A stretch of DNA of 64,000 nt, from NCBI GenBank assembly GCA_020636105.1, contig JACJYL010000001.1, forward strand, positions 2,728,001 through 2,792,000, read 5' to 3'. The translations under genes were made by a program, and so were the position numbers. The stretch's first letter is position 1. Each line of letters begins with the position of its first letter. This document shows positions 1-9,145 of this stretch, piece after piece. The stretch comes from Lewinellaceae bacterium (GTDB taxonomy: Bacteria > Bacteroidota > Bacteroidia > Chitinophagales > Saprospiraceae). The notes below the pieces were generated by a model that saw nothing but the letters and a program-made list of their open reading frames with translations, ran no database searches and was not told the DNA's origin.

Positions 1-174
1 GTATTTTTTCTTCATCAGATGTTGTTATGCTGTTCCGTTTATTGGTAAAAGTCAACTTTAAAAGTACTATGAAAATCGGATGAAATAACATCCTAAAGTA
101 TTAAATGTGTTTTTCAGCCTGACTGGTTATGGGTTCTTCATTCCAAACTGTAACCTTTTTTGTTTCAATCATCA

Positions 175-663
175 TTATTCATCCAATCGTTTTACGGTAT
201 CCTTTCTCAACATAAGCATAGGCAGTCCGGCACCTACCGTAATGGAGATCAATACAAAAAGCATGGTAAATCCATTGGTAAAAATGGAATCGATTAAAAG
301 TAACCGCTTGTCAGGATCTTCCACTATGAATAAAAAATTCATAACAGATACAACGGTTTTATAAGCAAAGAATCCGGGGATCATGGGAATTACCGGAGGA
401 ATCGAGAATACAACCGGAGTTTGGTGTATTTTATGGGCCAAAGGAATACCGACAATCCCTACAAAAAAAGAAGCCAGAAAGGTCGCGGGAACCACATGGA
501 TATTAAGGTGGATCAATAAAAACTTGATAAAGCCGGCGCCGGCACCCAATAAAAAGACCGTATAAATGGTGTTTTTGGGAATGTTGAACAGGATACCAAA
601 TCCTACGGCTGCCATACCGGACCAAACGGACGCTTCCAGCAATTTAATGATAATATCTGTCAT
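175..663 (-). CDS. Threonine/serine exporter family, C-terminal membrane half (ThrE_2/YjjB-like)
   Basis: This 162-residue protein is almost entirely hydrophobic, with about four to five predicted membrane segments and no signal peptide. Glycine- and proline-rich loops such as the stretch near residues 88-100 (PPVIPMIPGFF) are typical of the ThrE_2 family. In many bacteria the threonine/serine exporter is split into a larger YjjP-like subunit and a small YjjB-like subunit, and this is the small one. Its ATG overlaps the TGA of the upstream subunit by four bases (660-663), so the two are almost certainly translated together and form one inner-membrane exporter. Substrate is inferred from the family; other small acids such as succinate are possible for YjjPB-type pairs. 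Confidence 0.85.
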   Translation of the reverse strand: MTDIIIKLLEASVWSGMAAVGFGILFNIPKNTIYTVFLLGAGAGFIKFLLIHLNIHVVPATFLASFFVGIVGIPLAHKIHQTPVVFSIPPVIPMIPGFFAYKTVVSVMNFLFIVEDPDKRLLLIDSIFTNGFTMLFVLISITVGAGLPMLMLRKDTVKRLDE

Positions 664-1433
664 CTTATTTTCAGGTGAAACAGGTACAAATTAAGAAATA
701 ACCCCAATGCCATAGCGAGAACGATCATTAAACCCGTCGTAAATCTTACCACACCATTCACAATATGACCATCCAGCAGATCGGTAAACGAATTGATCAG
801 GGGAACCCCCGGAACCAAGAAAAGGATCGAAGTCATCAAAGCGGTCTGCGGATTGGAGCCAATATTAAATACCATGCCCATGGAGGCACAGGCAGAGGCA
901 ACAAAGGAGCCCAGAAATATTCTGATGTACAGATTGTAACTAAGCTTATGGGTTTCCTGGAAAAGGAATAAGCCAATGAGCGTACTGATAAAAGCCACCA
1001 GCATATTTAAATAATCGCCATCAAAAAGATTGCAAAAACCTGCTCCGGCCAAACTGACCGCAATGAGGACGATCCACCTGGGATATCTCTTTAGTGTTTT
1101 TATGCGCTCAATCTCTTCGGCGATCTGTTCTAAATTCCATTGGTCGCTTATAGCTGTCCAGCTGGCCTTGCTAATGGAAGATATTATAAAGAAATTTATC
1201 AAATAGGGAGGTATATTTTTTACCCGAGTACAGCTTAGGTCCGTTTTCTCATCATACAGGGTCATGATAATGGATTTGTGGGTAATCTGGCTTGAAGTCT
1301 TAAGGTTTAACACCGAGGCAAACCTGTCGATACTCGTTTCGACCCTGTGGGTATTAGCCCCGGCAACCATAAGGAGGGAGGAAATTTCCAACAGTAAATT
1401 AGCAGTTTCTATAAGTTTTGGCCGGTTATCCAT
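660..1433 (-). CDS. Threonine/serine exporter family, N-terminal half (ThrE/YjjP-like)
   Basis: This 257-residue protein has a soluble N-terminal portion (about residues 1-115) with the family-typical segment LLMVAGANTHRVE (21-33), then about five membrane helices. It is the large subunit of a split ThrE/YjjPB-type exporter and pairs with the downstream gene, whose start overlaps this stop by four bases. The soluble domain in this family is thought to be the cytoplasmic part conserved with corynebacterial ThrE. The start is an ATG, and a possible promoter -7 element lies 30 bases upstream. The role is export of threonine, serine or a related small metabolite; the exact substrate cannot be read from sequence. 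Confidence 0.87.
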   Translation of the reverse strand: MDNRPKLIETANLLLEISSLLMVAGANTHRVETSIDRFASVLNLKTSSQITHKSIIMTLYDEKTDLSCTRVKNIPPYLINFFIISSISKASWTAISDQWNLEQIAEEIERIKTLKRYPRWIVLIAVSLAGAGFCNLFDGDYLNMLVAFISTLIGLFLFQETHKLSYNLYIRIFLGSFVASACASMGMVFNIGSNPQTALMTSILFLVPGVPLINSFTDLLDGHIVNGVVRFTTGLMIVLAMALGLFLNLYLFHLKIR

Positions 1434-1462
1434 AGGGTGATGCTCAACTCTTTAAAAGGATG

Positions 1463-1470
1463 CAAATTTA
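1463..1470 (-). promoter_or_regulatory. Candidate -7 promoter element before the exporter operon
   Basis: On the minus strand the bases read TAAATTTG, an exact match to the Bacteroidota -7 consensus TAnnTTTG, 30 bases before the ATG of the exporter gene. No TTG was found at the usual upstream distance, so only half of the promoter signature is present. Confidence 0.35.
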
Positions 1471-1677
1471 GGCTTTTCTATTCAAAGATTGGAATACTTG
1501 AGGTCAATATCCTCATCATCAGTTAGCCTATCAGGTACTCAAACAGCTACTGCTGGATTAAAAGAAACGCCTGTAAATATTTAACTCATCGTTTAGACAT
1601 TATATAGTTAAACGGCTTGAAGTCGAATATTAACTTTAATAACTGATCATGAAAATTCGGCCATTTTTATATTCCTT

Positions 1678-2634
1678 TTAGTACCGCTCGCCCACTGTTT
1701 TTGAGGGCATAGATGCTTCAATAACCGCCAGGTCTGCCTGGGTTAGTTCCACATTATAGGCCCCTAAATTCTCTTCAAGGCGATGGACTTTTCTCGTGCC
1801 TGGAATGGTGGTGATTTCATCGTTTTGGCTCAGCACCCAGGCAAGGGCTACTTGTGCTTTGGACACTCCTTTGCTTTGCGCCATTTGATCGACAATTTCT
1901 ACAAACCTGAGGTTTTCTTTGATCGCTGCTTCCGTGAAACGGGGATTACCAAGCCGGAAATCTCCTGCTTCCAGATCAGCACGGCTTTTAATCGCTCCGG
2001 TCAAAAAACCTCGTCCCAGCGGGCTGTATGCCACAAAGGTGATACCGAGCTCTTTACAAACATCAAAAAGGGCTTGTTCTGGTTCACGGCTCCATAAGGA
2101 ATATTCAGTTTGAAGGGCGGTAATGGGATGAACGGCGTGGGCCCGACGCAGCGTTTCGGCATCAACTTCGGAAAGGCCGATGTATTTCACCTTACCTTGT
2201 TTGACCAGATCAGCCATGGTGCCGACAATTTCCTCAATTTCCACGTTGGGATCTTTTCGGTGCATATAATACAAATCAATGGCCTCAATACCCAAATGCT
2301 GAAGACTTTGGTCACAAGCCTTCCTGATATATTCCGGCTTTCCGTTGAGCCCGAGAAATTCTCCATTGGGGCCCCGCATCACGGCAAATTTGGTGGCTAA
2401 AATCACTTCATCCCAACGCCCCTTGAACGCCTTTCCCAATAATCGTTCATTCGCTCCCCAGCCATACATATCGGCCGTGTCAAAAAAATTGACTCCCAGA
2501 TCAATTGCTTTATGCAAGGTTCTAATGGATTCTTTCTCATCAAAAGCCCCGTAAAACTCTGACATACCCATGCAGCCAAGGCCAATTCTGTTTACATGGA
2601 GGGTACTGTGTCCTAATGTTGTTGTTTGTTGCAT
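1678..2634 (-). CDS. Aldo/keto reductase
   Basis: The protein is a full-length aldo/keto reductase of about 318 residues, an NADPH-dependent (alpha/beta)8-barrel enzyme reducing aldehydes and ketones. Visible family marks are GLGCMGMSEFYG near the N-terminus, the catalytic Asp and Tyr in FFDTADMYG, the Lys in LATKFAV, the His in DLYYMHR, and the cofactor-binding end TIPGTRKVHRLEENLGA. The first GLGCMGMS block places it in the AKR13-like group. I chose the ATG at 2634 because homology begins there; an in-frame GTG at 2724 would add 30 residues of low-quality sequence. It appears to be a single-gene unit. The physiological substrate is unknown. Confidence 0.92.
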   Translation of the reverse strand: MQQTTTLGHSTLHVNRIGLGCMGMSEFYGAFDEKESIRTLHKAIDLGVNFFDTADMYGWGANERLLGKAFKGRWDEVILATKFAVMRGPNGEFLGLNGKPEYIRKACDQSLQHLGIEAIDLYYMHRKDPNVEIEEIVGTMADLVKQGKVKYIGLSEVDAETLRRAHAVHPITALQTEYSLWSREPEQALFDVCKELGITFVAYSPLGRGFLTGAIKSRADLEAGDFRLGNPRFTEAAIKENLRFVEIVDQMAQSKGVSKAQVALAWVLSQNDEITTIPGTRKVHRLEENLGAYNVELTQADLAVIEASMPSKTVGERY

Positions 2635-2819
2635 TTTACTTGTATTTAAACATTCACCTTGCAAAGCTGAAAATCTTTTACTGAATGTCATATCTGTCAA
2701 CATCCTCTCCTTCACAAAATCCACTTCTTGGTGTTGTCTCGTCTTCTAAAAATAATCAATCCTCATTCAATCCGTCAGCTCATACGCCTGAGTTGCATAA
2801 CATGATGCATTGAACCGTA

Positions 2820-5800
2820 CTACCGCGGATGAAAGGTAAACACCGGCACATCCACCCCAAAACCGATAAAAAACCGTTTGGAATTTAAGCTGATGACATC
2901 ATCATTCAACGTCCGGTATTGTGGCCCAAAATGCGCTCCGGCTCCTATATAAAACGGCGATTTCATCAGGTTCCACTGTAACTGGAAACCGGGTTTGAAG
3001 ACATTTTTAAAATTGATGGTACTTTGCCCTATCGCTTTTGGAGCCAGCCGGTAGGAAAACAATCCACCGAGGTCGATCAGGGAAAGGAACAAAGAGAAGG
3101 ATTGGGGTTTCTTTTTTCCGACCACCCGGCTGAAAGCAAATCCAAACGGCATGGTAGGTGCCAGGCTGATGAATTGATCCTCTTTTTCGAGGACTCCGCC
3201 AGACCATGTTTCAGAACCGATATTGGCCCCGAGGAAAGCATTGAGGCCCACCGTCGTTTTATTGACCCGCTTGGTCTTTGAACTTCCTTTTTCGTCCGCG
3301 ATCTGGTCGAGCAGATCCTTGACCTGTTCCGACTGCCTCGCATCGATCATTCCTGCGATAAAGTTACCGTATTTTTTAAGGTAGTCAATGGCCAAGGTTC
3401 GTTTTTCAACAATGGAATCTGCTCCCACTTTCAGGCTTTCATAATCCAAAGCGGTAAACAAACGGATCAGGCTGCTCACGGCCCTGCCGTGGTCTTTGAT
3501 GTTGACAAAATATATGAAATTCAAAGCATCGGTAGAAATTTCAGGGACATTTTTCATGCCGGGCCATTGCTCTTTGAGGGGTTTGAAAGTACCTATAGTA
3601 CCTGGTTGAACGACCAATGGAAGTTCAAGCAAACGATTAAGTGTATTTACCGCAAAAGAGGCTTTGTTAAAAAAGGCCAGCGAATCTGTTCGTCCCAAAC
3701 TATCCGGAAGATTGAACGCGGGTAAATCCTTTAAATCACCAATAGTCAGTTGCGTGAATTTAGCAAGGCCTCCGGGATTGATGGGTCCAGTTTCGCTAAC
3801 GCCGGACATTTTTTGCGACAAGAGTCCAAGGAATATATCCTGTTTTTGGCCGCCATCCAGCACACCAGCCAGTTGATCCTTGGTGAGCCACATCTGTTCT
3901 TTATCGGTATTTTCCGTACGCAGGCCATACAACAAATAGGTCATCATCTCCGTCGACTGCAATACAGGTTTGGCATTATTCCTGGCCGCACTGGTGTAAG
4001 GGGCAAACTTGGCATCCACGTCACACAATTGTAGATCAAGTTTTTTTAACAAATCGCTAAGTTCCTCGATTGCCGACAAAATATAGCCATAAGGAATGGA
4101 AGTCATATTCCTTTCCGTCAGGTAAAGCTGAAGGGGGCTTGGAAAAAAGAAGGTGGGATTTTTTTCCCTGAGTTTCTTGTCCAGGGCCACCAATCTTTCT
4201 TCGACCTGGGCCAGATGGATGCGTTTGCGCTGAAGTTTCAATTGATCAATATTGGCCTCCGGATCCGTAAACATCATCATGATATAATCGGGATCATTAT
4301 CAATTAAGCTGAATGCATCTGTGTTTGCCAGATTTGCCAGCAGGCTGAAAGCCAGATTTTGATCGTGATTAAGCCCAACGCTATCCATCCAGAATTGTTT
4401 GTCAGCTCTAATGGTATCGAATAAGCGGCTTCTATTGTCTTCCACTTCCTGGATCGCATTTTGCAGGGCATCCAGGGTGTCGATGGCTTCGCCCCAGTTG
4501 TCCACGGCATTTTTAAAGGCTACCAAATCTTTTTGCCAATTCTGAAAAATACCTGCAATGGATTGGTCATTATACCAGGTACCACTCAGTTTTCTGGACA
4601 ATTCAAGCCCTGCAGCTCTCCACTGAATGGTTGTTTTTTCTTCGCTAAAAAATTTATCGTAACCCTGTATGGTATTGAACCCGGCAATATAGGTGGAATC
4701 CAGTTCGCCTTTCAGCAAAGAAGGCAGCAGAAACAAATCATACTCAACATCTTCGTTGGCTTCTCCCAACAGTACTTTTATACTGTATTCCGGGCGATCG
4801 AGAAAATCGTTGCCCTGGGGTGCATGTTCAGCTTCAGGAAAACGTTGTTCCAAATCACTTAACTTAGCATTTATTTCAGCCTCCGCATTCGATAAATAGA
4901 GGTAAGCTTGCTTCATTTTGTTTTTCACGGAATCTGAAAGGGCGATCAATTCATCATACTCAGGTGAACCCACCGCTTTTTCTGCCAGCTCCAGGTTGGT
5001 TTCTTTGGAAGATTCTTCATAACTATCGTATATATAGCGATGGGTAACCGGGAAGATTTCATCTATTGTAGCGTCCTGCTGTGCCATGCCGATCATGCTG
5101 TAAATGGTAAGCATATTGTAAGCAACCGGATTACCCTGCAAGGGTTTGAAGTAATCGTCTTCAAGCATCAAGAGCGGTAACCGGATCGTCAGCTTTTGGA
5201 TGTCTTCATAAAATGCCTGCCGCAATCTTTCCACGTAGGTATTGGAATAATTAAACTCCTGCACAGCAAATTGCTGCACCACGGTAGGAAACAAGGCAAT
5301 CAGGTCAGGACTTTGCTCAGTGACCATATCGTTCAGGTAATTGATCACGATCTCATCCTTGGCCCGGTCGAGCACAAATTTGAACATCCCCTGGATAATT
5401 GCGGCTTCGGAAAGCAAAAACCCGTTCCTGACATTTGCATTACTGATCTGTGCTGCGTTGCTGATGGCCATCGGCTGAGGCACCGGCGGAATGGCATACC
5501 TTTCCAGGGTTTTTGATACGGAGAGATAATCAGCCGGAGAGACCGCATCTTTGGCGTATAACCTTTCGAGGATCTTGCTGCGTGGCCCTTGTCCGATTTG
5601 TTCTGAATAAAATTTCATTTTTTCTGAAAATGACTCCGGAATAGAATCCCGGAGCGGAAAAGCTTGCTTTTGAATCAGGTTGTTAAGCAGATCATTATCT
5701 TTATATTTATCCAGGAGGTCCGGCCAATTACCCGGGATCATAGGTTTCCCCGGAACGGATTCATGGTAATTAAACAAAATCGCCAATGCTTTGGCAGAGG

Positions 5801-6224
5801 AGTCATCCACCAGGGAATCCAGTTTTTCCAGTGCTTCCGAACGAAGTTTTAACAGTCCTCCTATATCTGCCTGCAAGGCGCCTTCATCTGAAATATCATA
5901 GGCTGAACGATTGGCTAAACCATTGATCCGGGAATTTTTCGTGAGCAAATCGGCGATCAGGTCATTGGTGTTAAACGCCCCCATGAGATCCTGTGCCGTA
6001 AAAGTTCCACTGGTATCTCCCCGAAAAGTACGATCGTAACTTCGCAATACCCGTTCTATCCCGATAGATGCTTTGTCATCGACCTCGGCCTTGTATTTAT
6101 CCTTATTATTTAAAATATCAAGTGCCTGAAGCAGGTTTTCGGTATCCTCCAACAAACTTTGAGCAGACATTCCAACGGTAATCAGTAAAAAAGATATAAG
6201 GTAAATTATTTTTTTTCCGAACAT
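2820..6224 (-). CDS. Very large exported protein of unknown function with a barrel-like C-terminus
   Basis: I do not recognise this 1134-residue protein. The ATG at 6224 gives a clear signal peptide ending near MSAQS; an upstream ATG at 6275 would bury the signal behind 17 residues. The body (about residues 30-960) is dominated by acidic, leucine-rich helices with repeated short segments of the type LLDKYKD or DLLKKLDLQL. A basic segment around residue 985 (KTKRVNKTTVG) is followed by alternating hydrophobic/polar stretches ending FIGFGVDVPVFTFHPR, resembling strands of an outer-membrane beta-barrel, so the last 150 or so residues may anchor it in the outer membrane. There are no cysteine-rich, catalytic or T9SS motifs that I can identify. 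It follows the small helical gene at 6292-6948 on the same strand with 67 bases between, so the two probably form one unit. Confidence 0.75.
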   Translation of the reverse strand: MFGKKIIYLISFLLITVGMSAQSLLEDTENLLQALDILNNKDKYKAEVDDKASIGIERVLRSYDRTFRGDTSGTFTAQDLMGAFNTNDLIADLLTKNSRINGLANRSAYDISDEGALQADIGGLLKLRSEALEKLDSLVDDSSAKALAILFNYHESVPGKPMIPGNWPDLLDKYKDNDLLNNLIQKQAFPLRDSIPESFSEKMKFYSEQIGQGPRSKILERLYAKDAVSPADYLSVSKTLERYAIPPVPQPMAISNAAQISNANVRNGFLLSEAAIIQGMFKFVLDRAKDEIVINYLNDMVTEQSPDLIALFPTVVQQFAVQEFNYSNTYVERLRQAFYEDIQKLTIRLPLLMLEDDYFKPLQGNPVAYNMLTIYSMIGMAQQDATIDEIFPVTHRYIYDSYEESSKETNLELAEKAVGSPEYDELIALSDSVKNKMKQAYLYLSNAEAEINAKLSDLEQRFPEAEHAPQGNDFLDRPEYSIKVLLGEANEDVEYDLFLLPSLLKGELDSTYIAGFNTIQGYDKFFSEEKTTIQWRAAGLELSRKLSGTWYNDQSIAGIFQNWQKDLVAFKNAVDNWGEAIDTLDALQNAIQEVEDNRSRLFDTIRADKQFWMDSVGLNHDQNLAFSLLANLANTDAFSLIDNDPDYIMMMFTDPEANIDQLKLQRKRIHLAQVEERLVALDKKLREKNPTFFFPSPLQLYLTERNMTSIPYGYILSAIEELSDLLKKLDLQLCDVDAKFAPYTSAARNNAKPVLQSTEMMTYLLYGLRTENTDKEQMWLTKDQLAGVLDGGQKQDIFLGLLSQKMSGVSETGPINPGGLAKFTQLTIGDLKDLPAFNLPDSLGRTDSLAFFNKASFAVNTLNRLLELPLVVQPGTIGTFKPLKEQWPGMKNVPEISTDALNFIYFVNIKDHGRAVSSLIRLFTALDYESLKVGADSIVEKRTLAIDYLKKYGNFIAGMIDARQSEQVKDLLDQIADEKGSSKTKRVNKTTVGLNAFLGANIGSETWSGGVLEKEDQFISLAPTMPFGFAFSRVVGKKKPQSFSLFLSLIDLGGLFSYRLAPKAIGQSTINFKNVFKPGFQLQWNLMKSPFYIGAGAHFGPQYRTLNDDVISLNSKRFFIGFGVDVPVFTFHPR

Positions 6225-6291
6225 AAGGTATTGGTTTAAAAGTCTTTCCTTTCCAAGTGGAAAAAAGATGATCATTGAAGTGCCTTAAATA

Positions 6292-6948
6292 TTAAACAGC
6301 GGGTAATTTAGTTTTGATAAAGTCGCTAAATCCTTTGTATAAGGCAATAAAAACAGGAACGGCCACGGCAGCTTTAATCAATTCGCCATACCTGGTGATG
6401 AGAATGACATCGGTTTGGCTCGATTCAATAATATTACCGTTTAAGGCCAGTCGATATGCAGCTGCCCGAGTATTATGCTCTTCATCAATTTTCGTAAACT
6501 GGTCGTTTTGGCTCAGGTCTTGTCCATGATTTTTAAAATACGTTTCCCTGCCGGCTATCCTTTGGTGGGTAAGTCTGAGGGCATCGAGCGTTTTCGTATT
6601 CCAATCGGAAGGCAACATACCGGCAATCGCTGCCAAAGGCTTTTTAAGGATTTCTTCTTTTAAAAGTTTAAGCAGATCGCGGGTAACCTTGAGAAAATTA
6701 TCCAGATCAGAAGGATCTGCAACACCCACTTTCAAAATGAGGTTCATTATTTCGGTTTGATCATAGGTGAGTTGCTGGCTCCAGACGGCCGGATTATCAA
6801 ATTGGCCATAAACGGACTTCAATTCACCCTGTATGGCAACCACATCCGTGTGATCTTGTCCAAAATTTTCTTTGACAACTTCGAATTTTTGACGGCAGAT
6901 GAGTTTTGCGTCATGCAAAACGGTTTTGAATTGTTCGTTATCAGGCAT
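6292..6948 (-). CDS. Helical protein of unknown function
   Basis: This 218-residue protein is not recognised. It lacks a signal peptide, is largely alpha-helical in character and has one moderately hydrophobic helix near the C-terminus (about residues 187-208, KAAVAVPVFIALYKGF) that could associate with a membrane. It starts at an ATG at 6948 and lies 67 bases upstream of the 1134-residue exported protein, on the same strand, so the pair may be co-transcribed and functionally linked. No catalytic motif is evident. Confidence 0.7.
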   Translation of the reverse strand: MPDNEQFKTVLHDAKLICRQKFEVVKENFGQDHTDVVAIQGELKSVYGQFDNPAVWSQQLTYDQTEIMNLILKVGVADPSDLDNFLKVTRDLLKLLKEEILKKPLAAIAGMLPSDWNTKTLDALRLTHQRIAGRETYFKNHGQDLSQNDQFTKIDEEHNTRAAAYRLALNGNIIESSQTDVILITRYGELIKAAVAVPVFIALYKGFSDFIKTKLPAV

Positions 6949-7143
6949 AATAGAGTAGTGTTAGGTTGTTTAACTAGATGTTCTAACCCGCAATATAAGA
7001 TTTTAAACATTATAAATTTGGCTGAGCGTCAAAAAAAAAATGGAGTCCCTTCTAAATGAGTTAGTTATATCTGCCTTAACCAGAACATAGTTTTAATAAA
7101 TACTTGAACTTACTGGTTCAATACAAAAACCTCCCATTTAATG

Positions 7144-8943
7144 TTATTTTTTTGTGGCGGTAAAAGTCCCGTTTGGCTGTATAAACTTCACCTGCTTGAT
7201 GTTCCCGTCATCCCCTTCCACAAACTCTAAATTGTATCCTTCCAGGATTTTGATAGTGAACTTGTGTTTCCCCGTAGCCAGCAATTCATACTCCGGCTGG
7301 CCGGGGACGAAAGCGTATAACACCTTTTCATTTTTGATGTAAATTTTGATGGTGGTACCGGCCAGCTCATATTCCCCTGCATATTGCTCCAGTTGCCCTG
7401 AAGCCACCTCGATGGTTTTCGGGGTACGCTTAAATTTCATCGCATCAAGAGTAGGTTCAACCGGGATGGTTACCCCGTCGATATCCCCGGCGGTATTGGT
7501 GGTAAAACTCAGCAAAACGGGAGACTTTGTGGTATCAATTACCCCGTCCTCAATATTGTGTGGCTGAAAAACATCGTAGTGATAATGTTCCAGATAATTA
7601 CTGTCCAGTGGAAATTTGGCAAAAAGAGAATCCCTTACCAATACCAGCTCAAAACTTCCATACCCCGGATGGGAATAAATGCCGGCATATTCAATCAACT
7701 GGTGGGACGGTTTGGTCCCTTTTTTCTGATTGGATGAAGAGGATGCTTCGGCTTCCTTTTGGCTTTTCATGGCCTTATCGTATTGTTCCCGGATATCCTT
7801 ATTCCAATCTACTGCGGACAAACCAAGGATTTTATCCGCCAGGATATTCCTGACTACAGACGGCACAGAAGAGCCATTCTGGTTGACCAAAACAATGATG
7901 CCGATGCTGTCGCTTGGGAAAAAACACGTATTGGCTGAAAACCCGTCGATGTTGCCCCCGTGCTCCACCCGGTAATGGCCACGATAGGAAGAAAGAAACC
8001 ACCCGTAGCCGTAAGTAGCCATGTGCAGATCAGGGTTTTCCTTTCCGGGCAAGCCGGCGCCCACCACCATCTGCGAGCTCATAGCCTCGGAAACATAAGG
8101 GGTCGGAAGGATAGATTCATCATTGTAATGGCCGCCGTAGATCCAGGTTTGTACCCATTTGGCCATCTCATTGACACTGCTGTTGATGCTACCCGCAGGA
8201 GCCATGCCGCGGATACGGTAGTAATCCATTTTTTTGATGGTGCCATCTTCTTTGGTTTCGTACCCGAGGGCAACATTTTTGCTCTTTTCCAGTTCGACAA
8301 TGGATAAATTGGAGCGCTCCATGCCCAGTGGTTTGAATATCCTTTCCCGCACATTATCCTCCCAGCTTTTACCGGTGACCTCTTCTGCAATCACTCCCTG
8401 GGCCATGAACATAAAATTGTTGTAATACCATTGCTCCCGCACCTCCGCGAAAGGCTCCTGGTATTGGATCCTTTGGATCAGGGAATCCCTCGAATCCGTT
8501 GGAAACAGATACCAGGAAAAGTCATGTCGCGGCAGTCCCGTACGGTGGCACATCATATCTTTTACTTTGATGTTGTTGTCCATCTCCTGATTGAAAAATT
8601 TCAACTTCGGGATATAGGTGCGCGGACTTTCGTTAAAATCAACTTCCCCATCCTCTCTCAGTTGACCAAGAAGGGAAGAGGTGAATGCCTTGGTACAACT
8701 GCCAATGGCGAACAAGGTATTGGCATCAGCCGGTACTTTGTTTTCATAATCACTGTATCCAAATCCTTTGGCATAAATGATTTTATTTTTTTCGACGACA
8801 GCCACGGCAAAACCGGGTGTTTTCCACGTTTCCAGCACTTCCTGTAATGCTTTATCAATGCCGGCAAGCCGTTTTTCCTGTTTTTGACCAAATAAAAGGG
8901 TCACGAAAAAGATCATACTAAGGGTGAAAATTATTTCTCTCAT
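7144..8943 (-). CDS. Serine hydrolase, beta-lactamase class C / penicillin-binding-protein family
   Basis: This 599-residue protein has a signal peptide (first 19 residues, ending LLFGQ) and a class C beta-lactamase-type serine hydrolase domain at about residues 25-375. The three catalytic elements are present: SCTK at 82-85 (nucleophile Ser82, base Lys85), YNN at 174-176, and HGG at 328-330. The C-terminal 180 residues look like the beta-rich domain (DUF3471-like) often appended to these proteins. Family members include D-amino-acid peptidases, esterases and peptidoglycan-related enzymes; a true beta-lactamase is less likely given the extra domain. It follows the tricorn-type protease gene on the same strand, separated by a repeat-filled spacer, so it may also serve peptide degradation. 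Location is periplasm or cell surface. Confidence 0.88.
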   Translation of the reverse strand: MREIIFTLSMIFFVTLLFGQKQEKRLAGIDKALQEVLETWKTPGFAVAVVEKNKIIYAKGFGYSDYENKVPADANTLFAIGSCTKAFTSSLLGQLREDGEVDFNESPRTYIPKLKFFNQEMDNNIKVKDMMCHRTGLPRHDFSWYLFPTDSRDSLIQRIQYQEPFAEVREQWYYNNFMFMAQGVIAEEVTGKSWEDNVRERIFKPLGMERSNLSIVELEKSKNVALGYETKEDGTIKKMDYYRIRGMAPAGSINSSVNEMAKWVQTWIYGGHYNDESILPTPYVSEAMSSQMVVGAGLPGKENPDLHMATYGYGWFLSSYRGHYRVEHGGNIDGFSANTCFFPSDSIGIIVLVNQNGSSVPSVVRNILADKILGLSAVDWNKDIREQYDKAMKSQKEAEASSSSNQKKGTKPSHQLIEYAGIYSHPGYGSFELVLVRDSLFAKFPLDSNYLEHYHYDVFQPHNIEDGVIDTTKSPVLLSFTTNTAGDIDGVTIPVEPTLDAMKFKRTPKTIEVASGQLEQYAGEYELAGTTIKIYIKNEKVLYAFVPGQPEYELLATGKHKFTIKILEGYNLEFVEGDDGNIKQVKFIQPNGTFTATKK

Positions 8944-8960
8944 GATTTTTGCTGGTTACT

Positions 8961-9131
8961 GGTTACTTGAGGTGACATCTTCGCCGGGCAGGCCACTTGT
9001 TTTGAAAAAGGTGTCATCTCGATACTGGTTACTGGTTACTGGTTAGTTGGTTACTGGTTAGTTGGTTACTTGAGGTGACATCTTCGCCGGGCAGGCCACT
9101 TGTTTTGAAAAAGGTGTCATCTCAAGTAACC
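8961..9131. repeat. Nested direct and inverted repeat in a spacer
   Basis: A 60-base unit at 8961-9020 is repeated exactly at 9064-9123. Each unit begins GGTTACTTGAGGTGACA. After the second unit the sequence continues TGTCATCTCAAGTAACC (9115-9131), the reverse complement of the unit's first 17 bases with one mismatch, so the second copy is a stem with about 34 bases in the loop. Between the copies lie tandem variants of GGTTACT and GGTTAGTT. The first copy's right arm is diverged after TGTCATCTC. The element sits between the tricorn-type protease and the serine hydrolase and contains no gene. Confidence 0.85.
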
Positions 9132-9145
9132 AGCAACGAGTAGCT

